Source of the DNA: Siderastrea siderea
Lineage: Eukaryota; Cnidaria; Anthozoa; Scleractinia; Rhizangiidae
DNA length: 64,000 nt
Assembly (NCBI GenBank): GCA_964030785.1
Contig: OZ034968.1
Location: 52,609,730 to 52,673,729, forward strand
Reading direction: 5' to 3'
Positions within the stretch are counted from its first letter, which is position 1, and each line of letters begins with the position of its first letter. The notes under the pieces were generated by a model. The model did not search any database and was not told the origin of the DNA. It was given only the letters and a program-made list of their open reading frames with translations. Shown here piece after piece: positions 31,913 to 43,112 of the stretch. A program made the translations under genes and the position numbers.

Positions 31913-32070
31913 TATATGTAGATCATCGCAGTGAAGGTGTTTCAACCTAAGCACTTGAAAAGAAGAAACCTGAAAAAATTCAGGCTTGAACGTTCAAGCC
32001 TGAATTTTTTCAGGTTTCTTCTTTTCAACCGCTTAGGTTGAAACACCTTCACTGCGATGATCTACATATA
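31913..32070. repeat. 158-base palindrome without spacer
   Basis: Reading 31913 rightward and 32070 leftward on the opposite strand gives nearly identical sequence to the centre at 31991/31992 (…GGCTTGAACG|TTCAAGCC…). Only a few mismatches occur, near 31954-31957/32026-32029. The arms contain runs such as GAAGGTGTTTCAACCTAAG. Spacerless palindromes of this length extrude easily as cruciforms and are normally lost. Confidence 0.92.
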
Positions 32071-32244
32071 ATTCTATCTTTATCCGCAGTTCAAATATAT
32101 GAATTTCATATATTAATGTTCGGATCTTTATCTTGTTGCACCAGTTACAATCACATATTTCCTCTCTATTAAGGTGATGTTTGAAACAAATTATTTTTTC
32201 GAGATTAGTTTGTCTGCAAAAGGAGTCTGAACTTCTCTTTTTCT

Positions 32245-33933
32245 TATATATCAAAAACAACAATGGGCCTTAAGTTGACCCCTGTGGAACTCCACCAACT
32301 AATCAACTGGGGTTTAGATACACAGCCCTCTACTACACACTGCTGTCGCCTATTTAAAAGGCACGAAAACCGCCCAAGCGTTACACCCTTCAGACCATAG
32401 AGCTCAAGCTTTTCCAGTAAAATATGTGAAACAGTATCAAAGGCTTTGGCAAGATCGAGAAGCACAATCAAGTTAGTCATGCCTTTGTCAATGTTAAGAT
32501 ACCAGTCATTTGTTAACTACAACAAAGCTGTCACTGTGGAATGAAGGGATAGAAATCCAGACTGGTTCTTTGATAACAAGCCATTTGAATTTAAGTAACA
32601 GTATAGTTGATCGTAGAATACCCTTTCACAAATCTTAGGAATGGCTGGCAAGACAGATATTGGTCTATAATTATGTGCCTTGGTGCGGTCATTATTTCTA
32701 TACAAAGGAAATACTTAATTAAGTCATTTTCCACTGTGAAGGAAAGAGACCAGTATAGATAGTTTTATTTATGATACGGCAATAATTGGACCAGCTTCTT
32801 TTAGAAACCGACATGAAATGTTATCAAGGCCAGTGGTCTTGTTCGGAGATAATTTGCTTAATAACTTTAATACTACAGTAGCAGAGGTATGTTGTAAATT
32901 AAACGTTGTGGAAACAGGCTTTATGTATGATTCAAATCTTGTGCTTCCACTAGGCAGAGTCGAGGCTAGGTTTGGACCAACAGAATTGTAAAATGGTTGC
33001 TTAAAATCTCGCACATTTCTGTGGGTTCTGTGAAGGAATTATCACCACTTTTTACTTCACTTATTGAAGAGATACTAGTGCACTTGCAATGTGCTAACTT
33101 ATTAATTGTGCTCCATATTTCCTTTTGGTTACCCACGTTTTGTTCCACTTCTGATTTATAATAATTTTCTTTTGCCTTTTTAATTTCATTTCTTTCTTTT
33201 TTATATTTATCCCAGACAGACTGGTGTTTTGTTAACATAGCTTGCCTTTTCAGTCTATTTCGACCTGTAATCAGCTCCCTCGGCTCAGTAGTAATCCAAG
33301 GGGACGTTTTATTTCTTACTCTCGAATTCTCATGGGAGCATGAGCATGAGCTCTTTTTAAGAACATATTTTCCCAAATTTCAAATATTTCATCGGGAGTA
33401 GTGCAATTTCTTAGGCTATCACAAGGGCCTGACTTTAGGTCTTCTCTGAATCGCCTAGGATAATTTGCTTGTGAGATTCCATGTCAATAATGCGAACAAT
33501 AGCTTCTAAAGCTTCAAAGAAGCTAACTGTGCAGCTAGGGGTCCTGTAGGCTGCAGTTAAATTAAAAACGTTACTACTTGGCTTTTTATATCAGCACTTA
33601 ACATTTCAACTCATTATTGGGAATTATTTCATTTCTAAGGCAATAATTAATATTCGATCAGAGACAAATGCACACACTGCCACCATTACGGTTTCGATCC
33701 TTTCTTAGGATTGAGTAGCTGTCAATGTGAACCAAGTTTTCAGTTATTGTAGAATCGAGCCCAGTCTCATTAACAACCAATAGATCAAGACACTGATCAG
33801 CCATAATTAGTCGAAGGTGTTCAATATTGCAGTAAGAGACTTGCATTGCAACATTTATACTCGCAATTTTGAGGCGCCTTACTTTTAAAGCAGAGGTCAT
33901 ATCATCATGATAATTTGGTTTACATTTAGACAA
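32245..33933 (-). pseudogene. Non-LTR retrotransposon (LINE) ORF2 relic
   Basis: The order on the minus strand is endonuclease start (LKIASINVAMQV, LDLLVVNETGLDSTI; 33933-33660); a gap with stops (33650-33390); the linker before reverse transcriptase (DKYKKERNEIKKAKENYY; about 33376-33000); the RT fingers (SPNKTTGLDNISCRFLKE; YRPISVLPAIPKI; 32900-32540); RT palm (IVLLDLAKAFDTVSH; about 32470); and GSTLGPLLFLIY at about 32270. The YADD-containing part is missing; the sequence diverges after 32245. At least five frame breaks. Jockey/CR1-like by overall style. Confidence 0.88.
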
Positions 33934-33947
33934 GAAACTGTGGAATT

Positions 33948-34397
33948 CTATAAATCAAGAGTGCAGTGGCCATAGTTGTGGCAGCTGGTACAATGAGGTA
34001 AGGTCTCCTCTTTGAAGCAAAGGCTCATGCTCTGGCGAGCGAGTGAGGGACTGGGTTCTAGTTGTTGTTGAGCAGAGCTGCCATTTTTGATTTGCAGACA
34101 CGGGGATTGCTTGCTGAATGGTTCTACACCATGTTGTTGTTCATGTGGGTGAAATGACACGTAGCTCACTTGCGGGGGAGAGTGGAGGAACTTCGACTGA
34201 GGAATTAGCCAACTGAAGAGGGCAGAGCATTGCGAAGAAACGGCTTCGTTGACCGGGTCTTGGAGTTGACTGAGCTGAGCGGCTGAAAATTGTCTGTCTG
34301 CTGGTGGCTGGTTACGTTGTGGAACTGTAGGTGGATTGTCGTGAACGCCATCATTGTTGTTTTGTTTGTGTTCAAACCACAGGCAGCCCAAGGTCAA
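33948..34397 (-). other. Gln/Ser-rich ORF with partial zinc-knuckle, possible LINE or DIRS ORF1
   Basis: A 149-codon ORF ending 15 bases before the LINE endonuclease region on the same strand. It is rich in Q, S and P and ends with CTSCHNYGHC, a partial CCHC-like pattern. Position suggests ORF1/gag of the LINE; the N-terminal half (FSAAQLSQLQDPVNEAVSSQ) also recalls DIRS-like gag. I cannot decide. Confidence 0.3.
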
Positions 34398-34793
34398 AGT
34401 GAGAATGTGATCAAGTTGCGAAATATGACCTTCGCTATAAGACTTTGTATGGGAAATTCACTTTAGTTCTCAAAATGCTAAAATAAAGTTATGAATGTGG
34501 AAATAAACCTCACTTACCTTAACATGAGGTTGTCTTTGAGTCTTGTAATTTGGCAGCAATTCGTGGCCGTTTTAGGCAAGTTTTTGGTTCGGTGTTGTTC
34601 ATGGGGTTATTTCTCCACTTAAAAATGAAGGAAGGCGGGTGACTCGAGACGAGCGAAACCAACAAATCGCTCTCGTGTCATAACGCAATGCGGAGAATCG
34701 CCAGAAAAACACCATATTCATAAAGCCACGTAATTTCTACCTCCCATTCAGCCTTCACGGTGATTGAATGGCAACTCTGGTCTGAGAAAATTC

Positions 34794-35000
34794 GAAAAAC
34801 ATTCAGCTATCAGCGATCTTCCCAGTGCGATGGGCTTTTGGCGTGGACACGGCCAGACAGACAGACAGACAGTCTGTTGTTGGCGCATGACTGGTAGTTT
34901 GAATTGGCGAATGAGAGTGCAGAATGCATGCAGCCTGCAACGGCTGTGTCCACACTAAAAGCCCAGTGCACGGGAAGATCGCCGATAGCTGAATGCTTTT
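34794..35000. repeat. Hairpin MITE, about 59-base arms
   Basis: CATTCAGCTATCAGCGATCT at 34800 is the inverted counterpart of AGATCGCCGATAGCTGAATG near 34977-34996. Arms extend to GTGGACAC(G/A)G(C)C with about 85-90% agreement by eye. The loop contains CAGACAGACAGACAG. Confidence 0.8.
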
Positions 35001-35176
35001 GTACTGTCCCCTTTGGATAAGAGTGTAGTAAGTTCACTAGAAATATTTTGTGCCTCTTTGCTAGAGAATTAGTCACTCTAGGTGCTTAAGTTTGGCAAGG
35101 GGATTGAACAAACTCCAGTTGACAACCCGTAACAATGCTACGAACTCGTTCATCAGAGGTTAGTGCTTTCCAGGCA

Positions 35177-35610
35177 TTAATATGGTTTGCTATATTTCCA
35201 GCTGTAAAAGTTTTTTGAATATGACAAGGAGCATGTACATACCCTGTTAGTAGCTGGCAGCAGGGTTCTATTGGCTTGGGCAGGAGGGCTTGTTGTTCCT
35301 GTTCCCCTAACCTTTGTGCTTCCCGGGTCTGAAATTGTGGCCCTTCCAGTTTTTTGAGTGTCTGTTACTGTTGTAGCCAGACCTAGTGGGGTAATTCTTG
35401 CCCCAATGTTTTTCTGGTCAGCAATGTCTTTCAAATGCTTCTGGAGATCATTGCCAAAGAGAATATCAGTAAATGGCAGCTGGGAAGAGAGTGCAGAACA
35501 TTCTTAACCGATGTCAGGTTTTAGGAGCAGGTGTCACTGCATATTGATTTCATACACCGCAAGGGTTAGGAGGGCCATGGCTTCCGGACCCTGGTTCCTC
35601 ATACTCTGAC
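35177..35610 (-). pseudogene. DIRS-like gag fragment
   Basis: Minus-strand sequence gives LLKPDIG, then TDILFGNDLQKHLKDIADQK, the L..DIG......P.T..LFG.DL...LKDI signature I associate with gag of cnidarian tyrosine-recombinase (DIRS/Ngaro-type) elements. A T/G/P-rich linker follows. There is a stop after the first motif and no zinc finger is reached. Confidence 0.6.
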
Positions 35611-35934
35611 ATTCTTGTGCAGTAAACGATTCATCATTAGCTGGTCAAAAAATACAGACAAGCGGCAATATGCCGTTGGTGAGTGCTTGCTGTATTTTGT
35701 AAAATTGAAGATCTCTTTTCTTCGCAAATTCTCTCAATTTTCACCAAATGCCAGGGTTAACTTTCAGAGGCTTGGCTGCCTAGCAGTTTGCAGGTCTTTC
35801 TTAGCTTGTTTCTCAGGGTGCTCTTTGAGAGTTTTGTCACTCAGTTTGCAGCAAAACATTTTGTTCACTAGCTTAGCTAGTTGTTTGCTTTTGAGGTTTT
35901 CTGTGACCGACTCCTGTGCCAAAACATGTCCTGC

Positions 35935-36012
35935 TTGGGCCAGCCCAGGCTGGCCTAGGCCGGCCTTACCTGGCCCAGGCCGGCCTGGCCCTGCCATAGC
36001 TGGCCTGGTACA
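35935..36012. repeat. GC-rich CCTGGCC patch
   Basis: Alternating GGCCAGCC, CCTGGCC and CCGGCCT words resemble the end blocks of the 26930-29868 element. Possibly a solo end of a related copy; no TIR seen. Confidence 0.5.
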
Positions 36013-36474
36013 GGCGAATGTCCCATGATAGATTTACCAAAGAGTACATATACAGTCTATGGAAACTCTATGGAGCTTTAAGATCTTTAAAGATCTTATT
36101 GCTAACTTTTGTGCCCATGGTCACTCACCAATTTGCTCAAATTTGATTTTGGCATTTCCAATTGTGTAACTACATCTTTTTTGTACCAGTCGGGTGCGAG
36201 ATGAAACTGCTGCCCTCATTTGCCTGTCCAGGAAACACGCTTCATTTAAAGTTCATTTATCCAGAAGAGATTTTGTTCCTTTCTTGTTTTCTGTTTGAAT
36301 GCTCTCCTTCTCCTAAGTGGAAATGAAGCTTCATAGCCTGGGATTGACATGCTACATTATTTTCTTTTTGTGCTAAATATAAGGATTCATAATAATCGAC
36401 AAACCTAGCCACAACAATTCTGTAATTCTGGAAGCCATCCAGAAGCCAGCCTTAGCGGAAGTTATCATCATCTG

Positions 36475-36560
36475 ATGATGACTTCCCTCTCAGGTTGTTG
36501 AAACGTCAGTCAATGTCACCTCAAACAGTCCTTCTCAGGACTACACTCACCCGGACGATC
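36475..36560 (+). repeat. Interspersed repeat tail (likely retroelement 3' end)
   Basis: ATGATGACTTCC...GTTGTTGAAACGTCAGTCA and CTTCTCAGGACTACACTCAC form a segment I recall as a widespread cnidarian repeat tail, possibly of Penelope-like elements. The identification is from memory only. Confidence 0.4.
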
Positions 36561-38000
36561 ACAATTTACCGAATTCTAATATAAAGCTACTGAGAGCTTT
36601 ATGTGTATGGCAGTTTGTTTGGTTTTAAAACAATATCTTGCAGTGGCAAGTATGCCCTTGTCAATTCTGTTGTGTGAATTTCAGCTTAGCCTGTGAACAG
36701 GCTCTGCAGTAGGGAAAAGCGCAAAAATAAATCAGCCAGCGGAGAGAAGACCCCTCCCCGTCTCTCCGCTTGTTCTCACCCTTTGTTTTCTTCCCTCTTT
36801 CCCCGACCAGAGAGCCGCTTCGTAGGCCTATTTCAGCTTGATCATAAGAAATTATTCTGTAACAAGCAATGATTACATAACAGAAAGGTTTCCCAGCTAA
36901 AAAAAATTGTTGGTGATCTGAAGCTTGACTTAAACATAAAAAAAATGAAGTGTTCCCCAGCTTGTTCGTAGCTGCCTTCACTTGGGTGGCTGTAGGCTGT
37001 ACATGCCGCAGGCCAGCATTTGCTGTTTGAAAGGGAGTGGAATATTGAGAACTTAAAAAAGGTTTTCAAATTAAGGAACAATCACTTTTGTGACAGAAAG
37101 ATTTATTATCTTTTTCCATTAGTACAATCCCATCCATTTAAGCTTAGTCAGCTTAAAAAGTCATCTAGAGTAAACTTATCATTGGCAAAGTGTACTTTTG
37201 TTTTGCTAAGCTCACTTTAATCTATGTTCAACGTATTCAGTTGAGTGTCATTTAAGACTGAACTTTTGTCCTCTTTACAAATGAGTTCCATTGTGAGATA
37301 CTTGGTCCTGCTATCACTGTTCTTCTTTTCTCCTTTTTGAAACTCTCTTTGTTCAGTCCTTCATGTTAAAAGGACTCGCTTCTGCTGAGTGAATTTTCTT
37401 CAGTAGTGGCAACGTGTTTTAATGTCCGCTGTAGTGTTCGTTGCTTTCCTATCTCTTTCCCCCCATAAAAGACTTGTAAATGGAACACTTCTCCATTTAA
37501 ATTTGGACTTTTGAATGTTATCATTTTGCACAGAATATGCTATGTTTTAATCGTGCTTTTCAATGCGGAATACCCCGCTTCTTGACAAATCAGGAAGATA
37601 CATGGTAACTTGATATATTTAGCAATCGGAACACCCCGCGTTTCAACCAATGAGAGGATTAGTTTTAACAGACTTCAATTTACACGTCTACAATAAGTAA
37701 TTAAAAACCACACGAATGTCGCGTGTCGGGCGCCAACAATGGTAACTGTTTTTATTTCCTCACAATGTCAAATTTATTTATCTGCGCGTCTGTGCAAAAC
37801 TTGTTTTATCATTGTTCAATGTTTATTTGACCTCGATTCTTCGTCTAATTGTGAACGCAAAGAGAGAACATTGTCCGGGTTGGATGTGAGGGTTTTATTT
37901 ACAACGTTCACTCTCTGTAACTTTGACGGGTATTTTTGGTACGAATTTAACATATGCATGCATGGTTGTATTCTAACGTAAATGTTGTGAATTTCTTACA
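36561..38000. other. No gene recognised
   Basis: It contains AGCCTGTGAACAGGCT at about 36690, a self-palindromic word that may be one end of a MITE, and a plus-strand ORF at 37739-37981 without recognisable features. Nothing further supported. Confidence 0.35.
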
Positions 38001-38305
38001 GAATTTTCCGCTCATTACCCAATGAAAAAAAAAGTTTTCTATGTCAGCGTCTTATGCGAATGTCTTGTACGACAGGAAGTCAAAATATTCCGCAGATGAG
38101 CCAGTGGAACGCTTTTGGTCATCGACATCAATCTAGACCTCTCGTAATCAGTCCCCCTTCCACTGTAAACCAATTGACACTGAATGAAGTTCAATCTAGT
38201 TCGCCGGTGTGTTTGTTTCCTGTATGTCACCACAGAACAGTCATATTTTCTGGAGGCTCTACAGCCGATAATAATGACACGGAAAAAATCGATCGATTTC
38301 AATAG
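38001..38305 (+). CDS. Candidate terminal exon, unrecognised
   Basis: A polypyrimidine-type acceptor (gtgaatttcttacag at 37986-38000) is followed by a frame that stays open to a TAG at 38303-38305, about 100 codons. The segment is Ser/Gln/His-rich (NIPQMSQWNAFGHRHQSRP, later SGGSTADNNDTEK). Composition looks coding, but no domain is recognised and no partner exon was found upstream. It may be a UTR or chance. Confidence 0.25.
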
Positions 38306-38611
38306 TATATGTGCCGCTTCGTTCGAGCCGTAAATTAAAACACTTGTTCGTTTCAATAATTCAAACTTTTTACTTACGGCGACAAAATAATTGACGATCA
38401 TTTGTGATACGTGTATTCTTTGTAATGTATGCCGTCAAATGGGAATTATTCTTTTCCAGACAAAAATACCAAAAATGAAAGCAAACAAGATAGTGCTTAT
38501 CGCTGTGAACGGCAGATTTGAGATGAACGCTTTTAGTAAATATTTATTTCTATTCGGTGGTTCGTATTAGCATAATCATTGATTCGGGGCTCGACAGGAA
38601 TTTGGTAACCT

Positions 38612-38818
38612 CAACCCTTTAAGCCCCAACATCATCATACAAATTCTCTTTACTGGTCTCCATAGATTTTATTGACTACCAATTAGGAGAACCTGTTTAA
38701 ACATCAAGACACTTCATCTTTAGGGATCATTTGGCAAATTCTCATGACCTGTATGTGTTATGAAACACTGATGTGATGAGGAGAAATTTGATGCTCATCA
38801 ATACTGGCGTACCAGCTA
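38612..38818 (+). repeat. Abundant coral interspersed repeat (about 200 bases)
   Basis: The sequence from CAACCCTTTAAGCCCC through ATACAAATTCTCTTTACTGG and GTTTAAACATCAAGACACTT to AGGAGAAATTTGATGCT follows, with substitutions, a short non-coding repeat I remember as very common in scleractinian intergenic and intronic DNA. It supports the coral assignment. Confidence 0.55.
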
Positions 38819-38819
38819 A

Positions 38820-40083
38820 CAATTGTTTAACGTCCATAAAAATGGCATGCAGTTGAGTAATCATATTCTCGTATTTACTGTGACTACGTTAGTCTTAAAT
38901 ACAGTAGAACCCTTGACACAACATTTTAATCTAACAGCTTACCTCTTTGTACATTCTGTCACCAGTAACCTTTTCAGGCCACTTCATTCTAAGTGTCTAC
39001 GTAGCCGCCCTTTGTACTGTTGAACCCATACGATGTTCCGTTTCTCTCGCAAGATGTTCTTAAAAATTTCTATTCCATACCTGCACAAAGAACCGCAGCT
39101 CTCCAATTTTCCCGCGCGCGCATTTCACTTGGTGGGAGTTGGCGCCGTCATCACATGGAATCCCTTGTGAAAGTTGAATTCATCCGCGGAATATTGGTGA
39201 AAGGTTTCCCTAATTAAATTCTCGTCTCATTTCCGTTTTAACTGAAAGACAGAATATTTAACTTAAAAAGAGGGAGAGAGTCAGAGAAATTATCAGAAGC
39301 AGGTGAATATGTGTTCGCCAATGTCACGGCGTTCAGGCGTGCAACCCCTCTGTAAACATAAATCAATGAGCGACTTCACATGATTTCTTTTTTTTTTTTC
39401 ATTTCTCTGTGTGATATTACAAGTGTCGTGCTGGGATTGCTTTGTTATCAGGGTATTCCGTTTTATCATAATCTGATATTACACAACGAGCGGAATGCAT
39501 CGCGGTTGAGCCGGTAAAAGGACGTTTATTTCTGTGATAATCATGCTAGTTCATTTCTGCTTGAGACATGATAGCGTATTTTACACTCGTCTGTTATCAG
39601 TAAGTCAACTCTATACTTCCATCTTCGTGTGTCACCAAAAAATTGGTGACATTTCAGACATATGTAGCGATTGCTGCAATGCCAAGATATACTGGCATTA
39701 TATCGTGACCTGTTCGTTCTGTTCTTCCAAAGAGTGCGAGTGTTTCATTAGTGTTTGGAGCCTTTGACAAAGCAGAAAGCGTGAGTTGAACAAGAAGGCG
39801 TTAATAGAATTTTAAACATGCTCTTAGTTACCTGATGAAACAACAACAACATCAAAATCAACGCCGCCGCACCCGAGCGGGCAACGCGGCCATTCACGTG
39901 TTCGTCTAGCATGTAAACATTGACATAGGAAGTCTTGTGCGTCATTAATGAAACAAGATTACACGCTTTTTTTTTTCATAAGAATATATGTTACAAGAAT
40001 ATCGAGGCTGAAATTTGCGAAAGTTTAATATTTTAAGAATAAACCCAAGGCTGAGATTTTGAAAAGGATTTAATTTGGGGTTG
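38820..40083. other. No gene recognised
   Basis: Spacer. A plus-strand ORF at 39020-39217 and others are short and featureless. Confidence 0.45.
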
Positions 40084-40868
40084 AAAATCTGTAAGTACAA
40101 TACAATTATAGGTTGTTAACTTAACCGTATAAAATTATTCCTCTCTTTAAACGGCAAAACTAGCCAACAAAACGAAAAAACCTCGCTGACTGCAACAAAA
40201 AGCGATGGAGCACGTGCACAATGTAACACGATATAGATCTAGACACCAAGCACTTGTAACTGATACCCCAATACATTCTAAGACGGAAATGTGGTAAGCT
40301 TTAATTTAAGAGTAATACAATGGTCAGCATAAAATGGTCAGAAAAATAAGAATATTCAGGAACATTCTTATAAAAAAGAGTGTAATTTGTATTATCGTTT
40401 CACTGTTAAAACTCGATTCCGCCCCTCTCTCAGCTTCAGCTAAAGCAAATTCTGCTAAACAGCTAATAAATAGAGTAGTAGCACAAATAAGATAGTAGTT
40501 TCGAACATTGGAAAGAAGGTTACCTAGACTAACTGTAATTAGCTTCAGATTATCAGTGAGCATTCCGAGCCGTCATGGCGCCTTTATCCAGTGACAAAAA
40601 GTATTAATCTGCATATGGATACAAATTGCCTGGATCTAAATTGAGAGTTGGTGCTTGACAATGGATGTCACCAGCTCCTTATTCTTCTTCGTAAGTTTTT
40701 GTCTTCCCTTGCGGTTACTTTTGGCGAATGCAAACAGTTACCAATTTAAAGTTCTGAAAGTAAGAAACTCTGGACAATAGTGACCCCACTCTTCAAAATA
40801 TATATAGCTACTTCACCGACATTAACTTAATGGCGAATACCTCGTGCTGACACTCGCCTTCACACCAC
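40084..40868 (+). repeat. 785-base tandem duplication, copy 1
   Basis: Starts AAAATCTGTAAGTACAATAC and ends CTTCACACCAC. Compared with copy 2 it matches almost base for base but lacks a 1,469-base block at the junction 40447/40448 (...TAAAGCA|AATTCTGC...). Confidence 0.95.
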
Positions 40869-43112
40869 AAAATCTGTAAGTACAATACAATTATAGGTTG
40901 TTAACTTAACCGTATAAAATTATTCCTTTCTTTAAACGGCAAAACTAGCCAACAAAACGAAAAAACCTCGCTGACTGCAACAAAAAGCGATGGAGCACGT
41001 GCACAATGTAACACGATATAGATCTAGACATCAAGCACTTGTAATTGATACCCCAATACATTCTAAGACGGAAATGTGGTAAGCTTTAATTTAAGAGTAA
41101 TACAATGGTCAGCATAAAATGGTCAGAAAAATAAGAATATTCAGGAACATTCTTATAAAAAAGAGTGTAAGTTGTATTATCGTTTCACTGTTAAAACTCG
41201 ATTCCGCCCCTCTCTCAGCTTCAGCTAAAGCATATTTCTGAAATAACTAACAGCTGTCTTGCCTTAGCATATGCATCGTTTGCGATAACTTAAGTTCTTA
41301 GTACAGGATGTACTTTTTTCCCTTGGTTTGTGGGCAGAATGCTTTGGAAAGGTAGTAGTTTCATTGCGATGTCCTGTTAGGTCGTTGTTGTAATTTTTAC
41401 CTAATTCCAATCAGATAAACGTTAAATTTTTCATTTCAAAGAATACCGAAACTGCAATAGAACGGAACTGTGGACACGCTATTATTGCTAACTGGCCACG
41501 TTTGAACAACATAGATACATTTAACAGGCGCATGGCTAATCAATCACCCCAACAGGATGCCGGGTGGAACAGCCTATGTGGTGGTTCTACATTAAAAAAT
41601 TACTATCCGAACTTTTCAAATCGTGCATTTGACTTTCACAAGGTTGACAGTTACTGAGCGACATCAACTGTTGCTGTCCCTCAAAATTTTCCTGCGTTTT
41701 GTTTTTTTTTTCTGGTTTTTCTTTTCTTTGCAGTTTCCTGTTTTCCTTATCCTGCTTTTTGCCTTCGTCTTTCTCCTTTACTTGAGCTTCAGCGGCAGAA
41801 ACCTTTGCTTCCTTCACCAATTTTACCTAAAAACGTGGAAAACTCTCACTTCGAAATGTATCATCATCATCATCATTATCATCATCATCATCATCATCAT
41901 TACTGGATGACCCTGTCCACATTGACACTATTCCTACTAGAATAAGACTAAGCGGGTTCCTTTTCTGCATAGACCATTGCAAAAAATGCTTGTTTTCTTC
42001 ACCCTAAAATGCTTTGGGATAGAAGGATGGTTAGTTGGATGGGTTTGGGATGGTTAGTTAAAGCGTAACATTTGCACCTAATGGAGGATAATTCTGCTTT
42101 TTTTTCTATCGGACAAAGCAGTCTTCCAGCTCTTTCTTGATATTCTGCATCGTCATCTTCTTCCTTCTCCGCTGGTGCTGCATACCTAAAGTCCATGAGG
42201 TCGAAAGACTCTCCAGCTGTTCTGTAGTCTTCTGGCGTCATGGACTCCCATTGCTGTATCCTCTTCCCCTCCTGAATTATCATTTCCTGCCACCAGTTGT
42301 ATCCCGATGATGTCATTCGAATTTTTAGTTTTTCTACCGAGTCTTTTATTGTTTTGACAGATGGACAATTCTTGAGATCAGGCCTCAAGACAGCTGGTTT
42401 TCCGGGGGGGGGGGATGCTCCTCATAAGAATTATGGGCCCCTCCTTAGGAAGCCACTCCTTTCTTGCTGATTTTGCCCAGGGCCTGTAGTCATCTCTACG
42501 TCTCCGTTTTCATTTAGTTTGAAACGAAAGGCATGGGGATGACTATGGCGTGCTAAGGATGCAGTGAAAGGACACAGCCAAGATTTTACGTCGTAAATGT
42601 TCTCTTCAGTACATGTTATAGGGGTAGGGCTGTAAGCTGTCTGGATAACACTGAGTAGTTCCTCCAGAGTTACTGCACTCGTTTTTGCCAATACCATAGA
42701 CATTCTGCTAAACAGCTAATAAATAGAGTAGTAGCACAAATAAGATAGTAGTTTCGAACATTGGAAAGGTTACCTAGACTAAATGTAATTAGCTTCAGAT
42801 TATCAGTGAGCATTCCGAGCCGTCATGGTGCCTTTATCCAGTGACAAAAAGTATTAATCTGCATATGGATACAAATTGCCTGGATCTAAATTGAGAGCTG
42901 GTGCTTGACAATGGATGTCACTAGCTCCTTATTCTTCTTCGTAAGTTTTTGTCTTCCCTTGCGGTTACTTTTGGCAAACGCAAACAGTTACCAATTTAAA
43001 GTTCTGAAAGTAAGAAACTCTGGACAATAGTGACCCCACTCTTCAAAATAGCTACTTCACCGACATTAACTTAATGGCGAATACCTCGTGCTGACACTTG
43101 CCTTCATACCAC
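40869..43112 (+). repeat. 785-base tandem duplication, copy 2, split by a 1.47 kb block
   Basis: The left part 40869-41232 matches 40084-40447 and the right part 42702-43112 matches 40449-40868. Between them lies 41233-42701, which contains exons of the DUF7869-like gene. Small indels (AAGAAGG to AAGG; loss of ATATAT) and a few substitutions separate the copies. Confidence 0.95.
41859..41902 (+). repeat. (CAT)n microsatellite
   Basis: ATCATCATCATC... about 14 units with one interruption (CATTAT). Confidence 0.9.

Noticed and set aside
37739..37981. Plus-strand ORF of 80 codons as a gene start
   Set aside because: Composition is not convincing, there is no donor, and it does not join in frame to the exon candidate at 38001.
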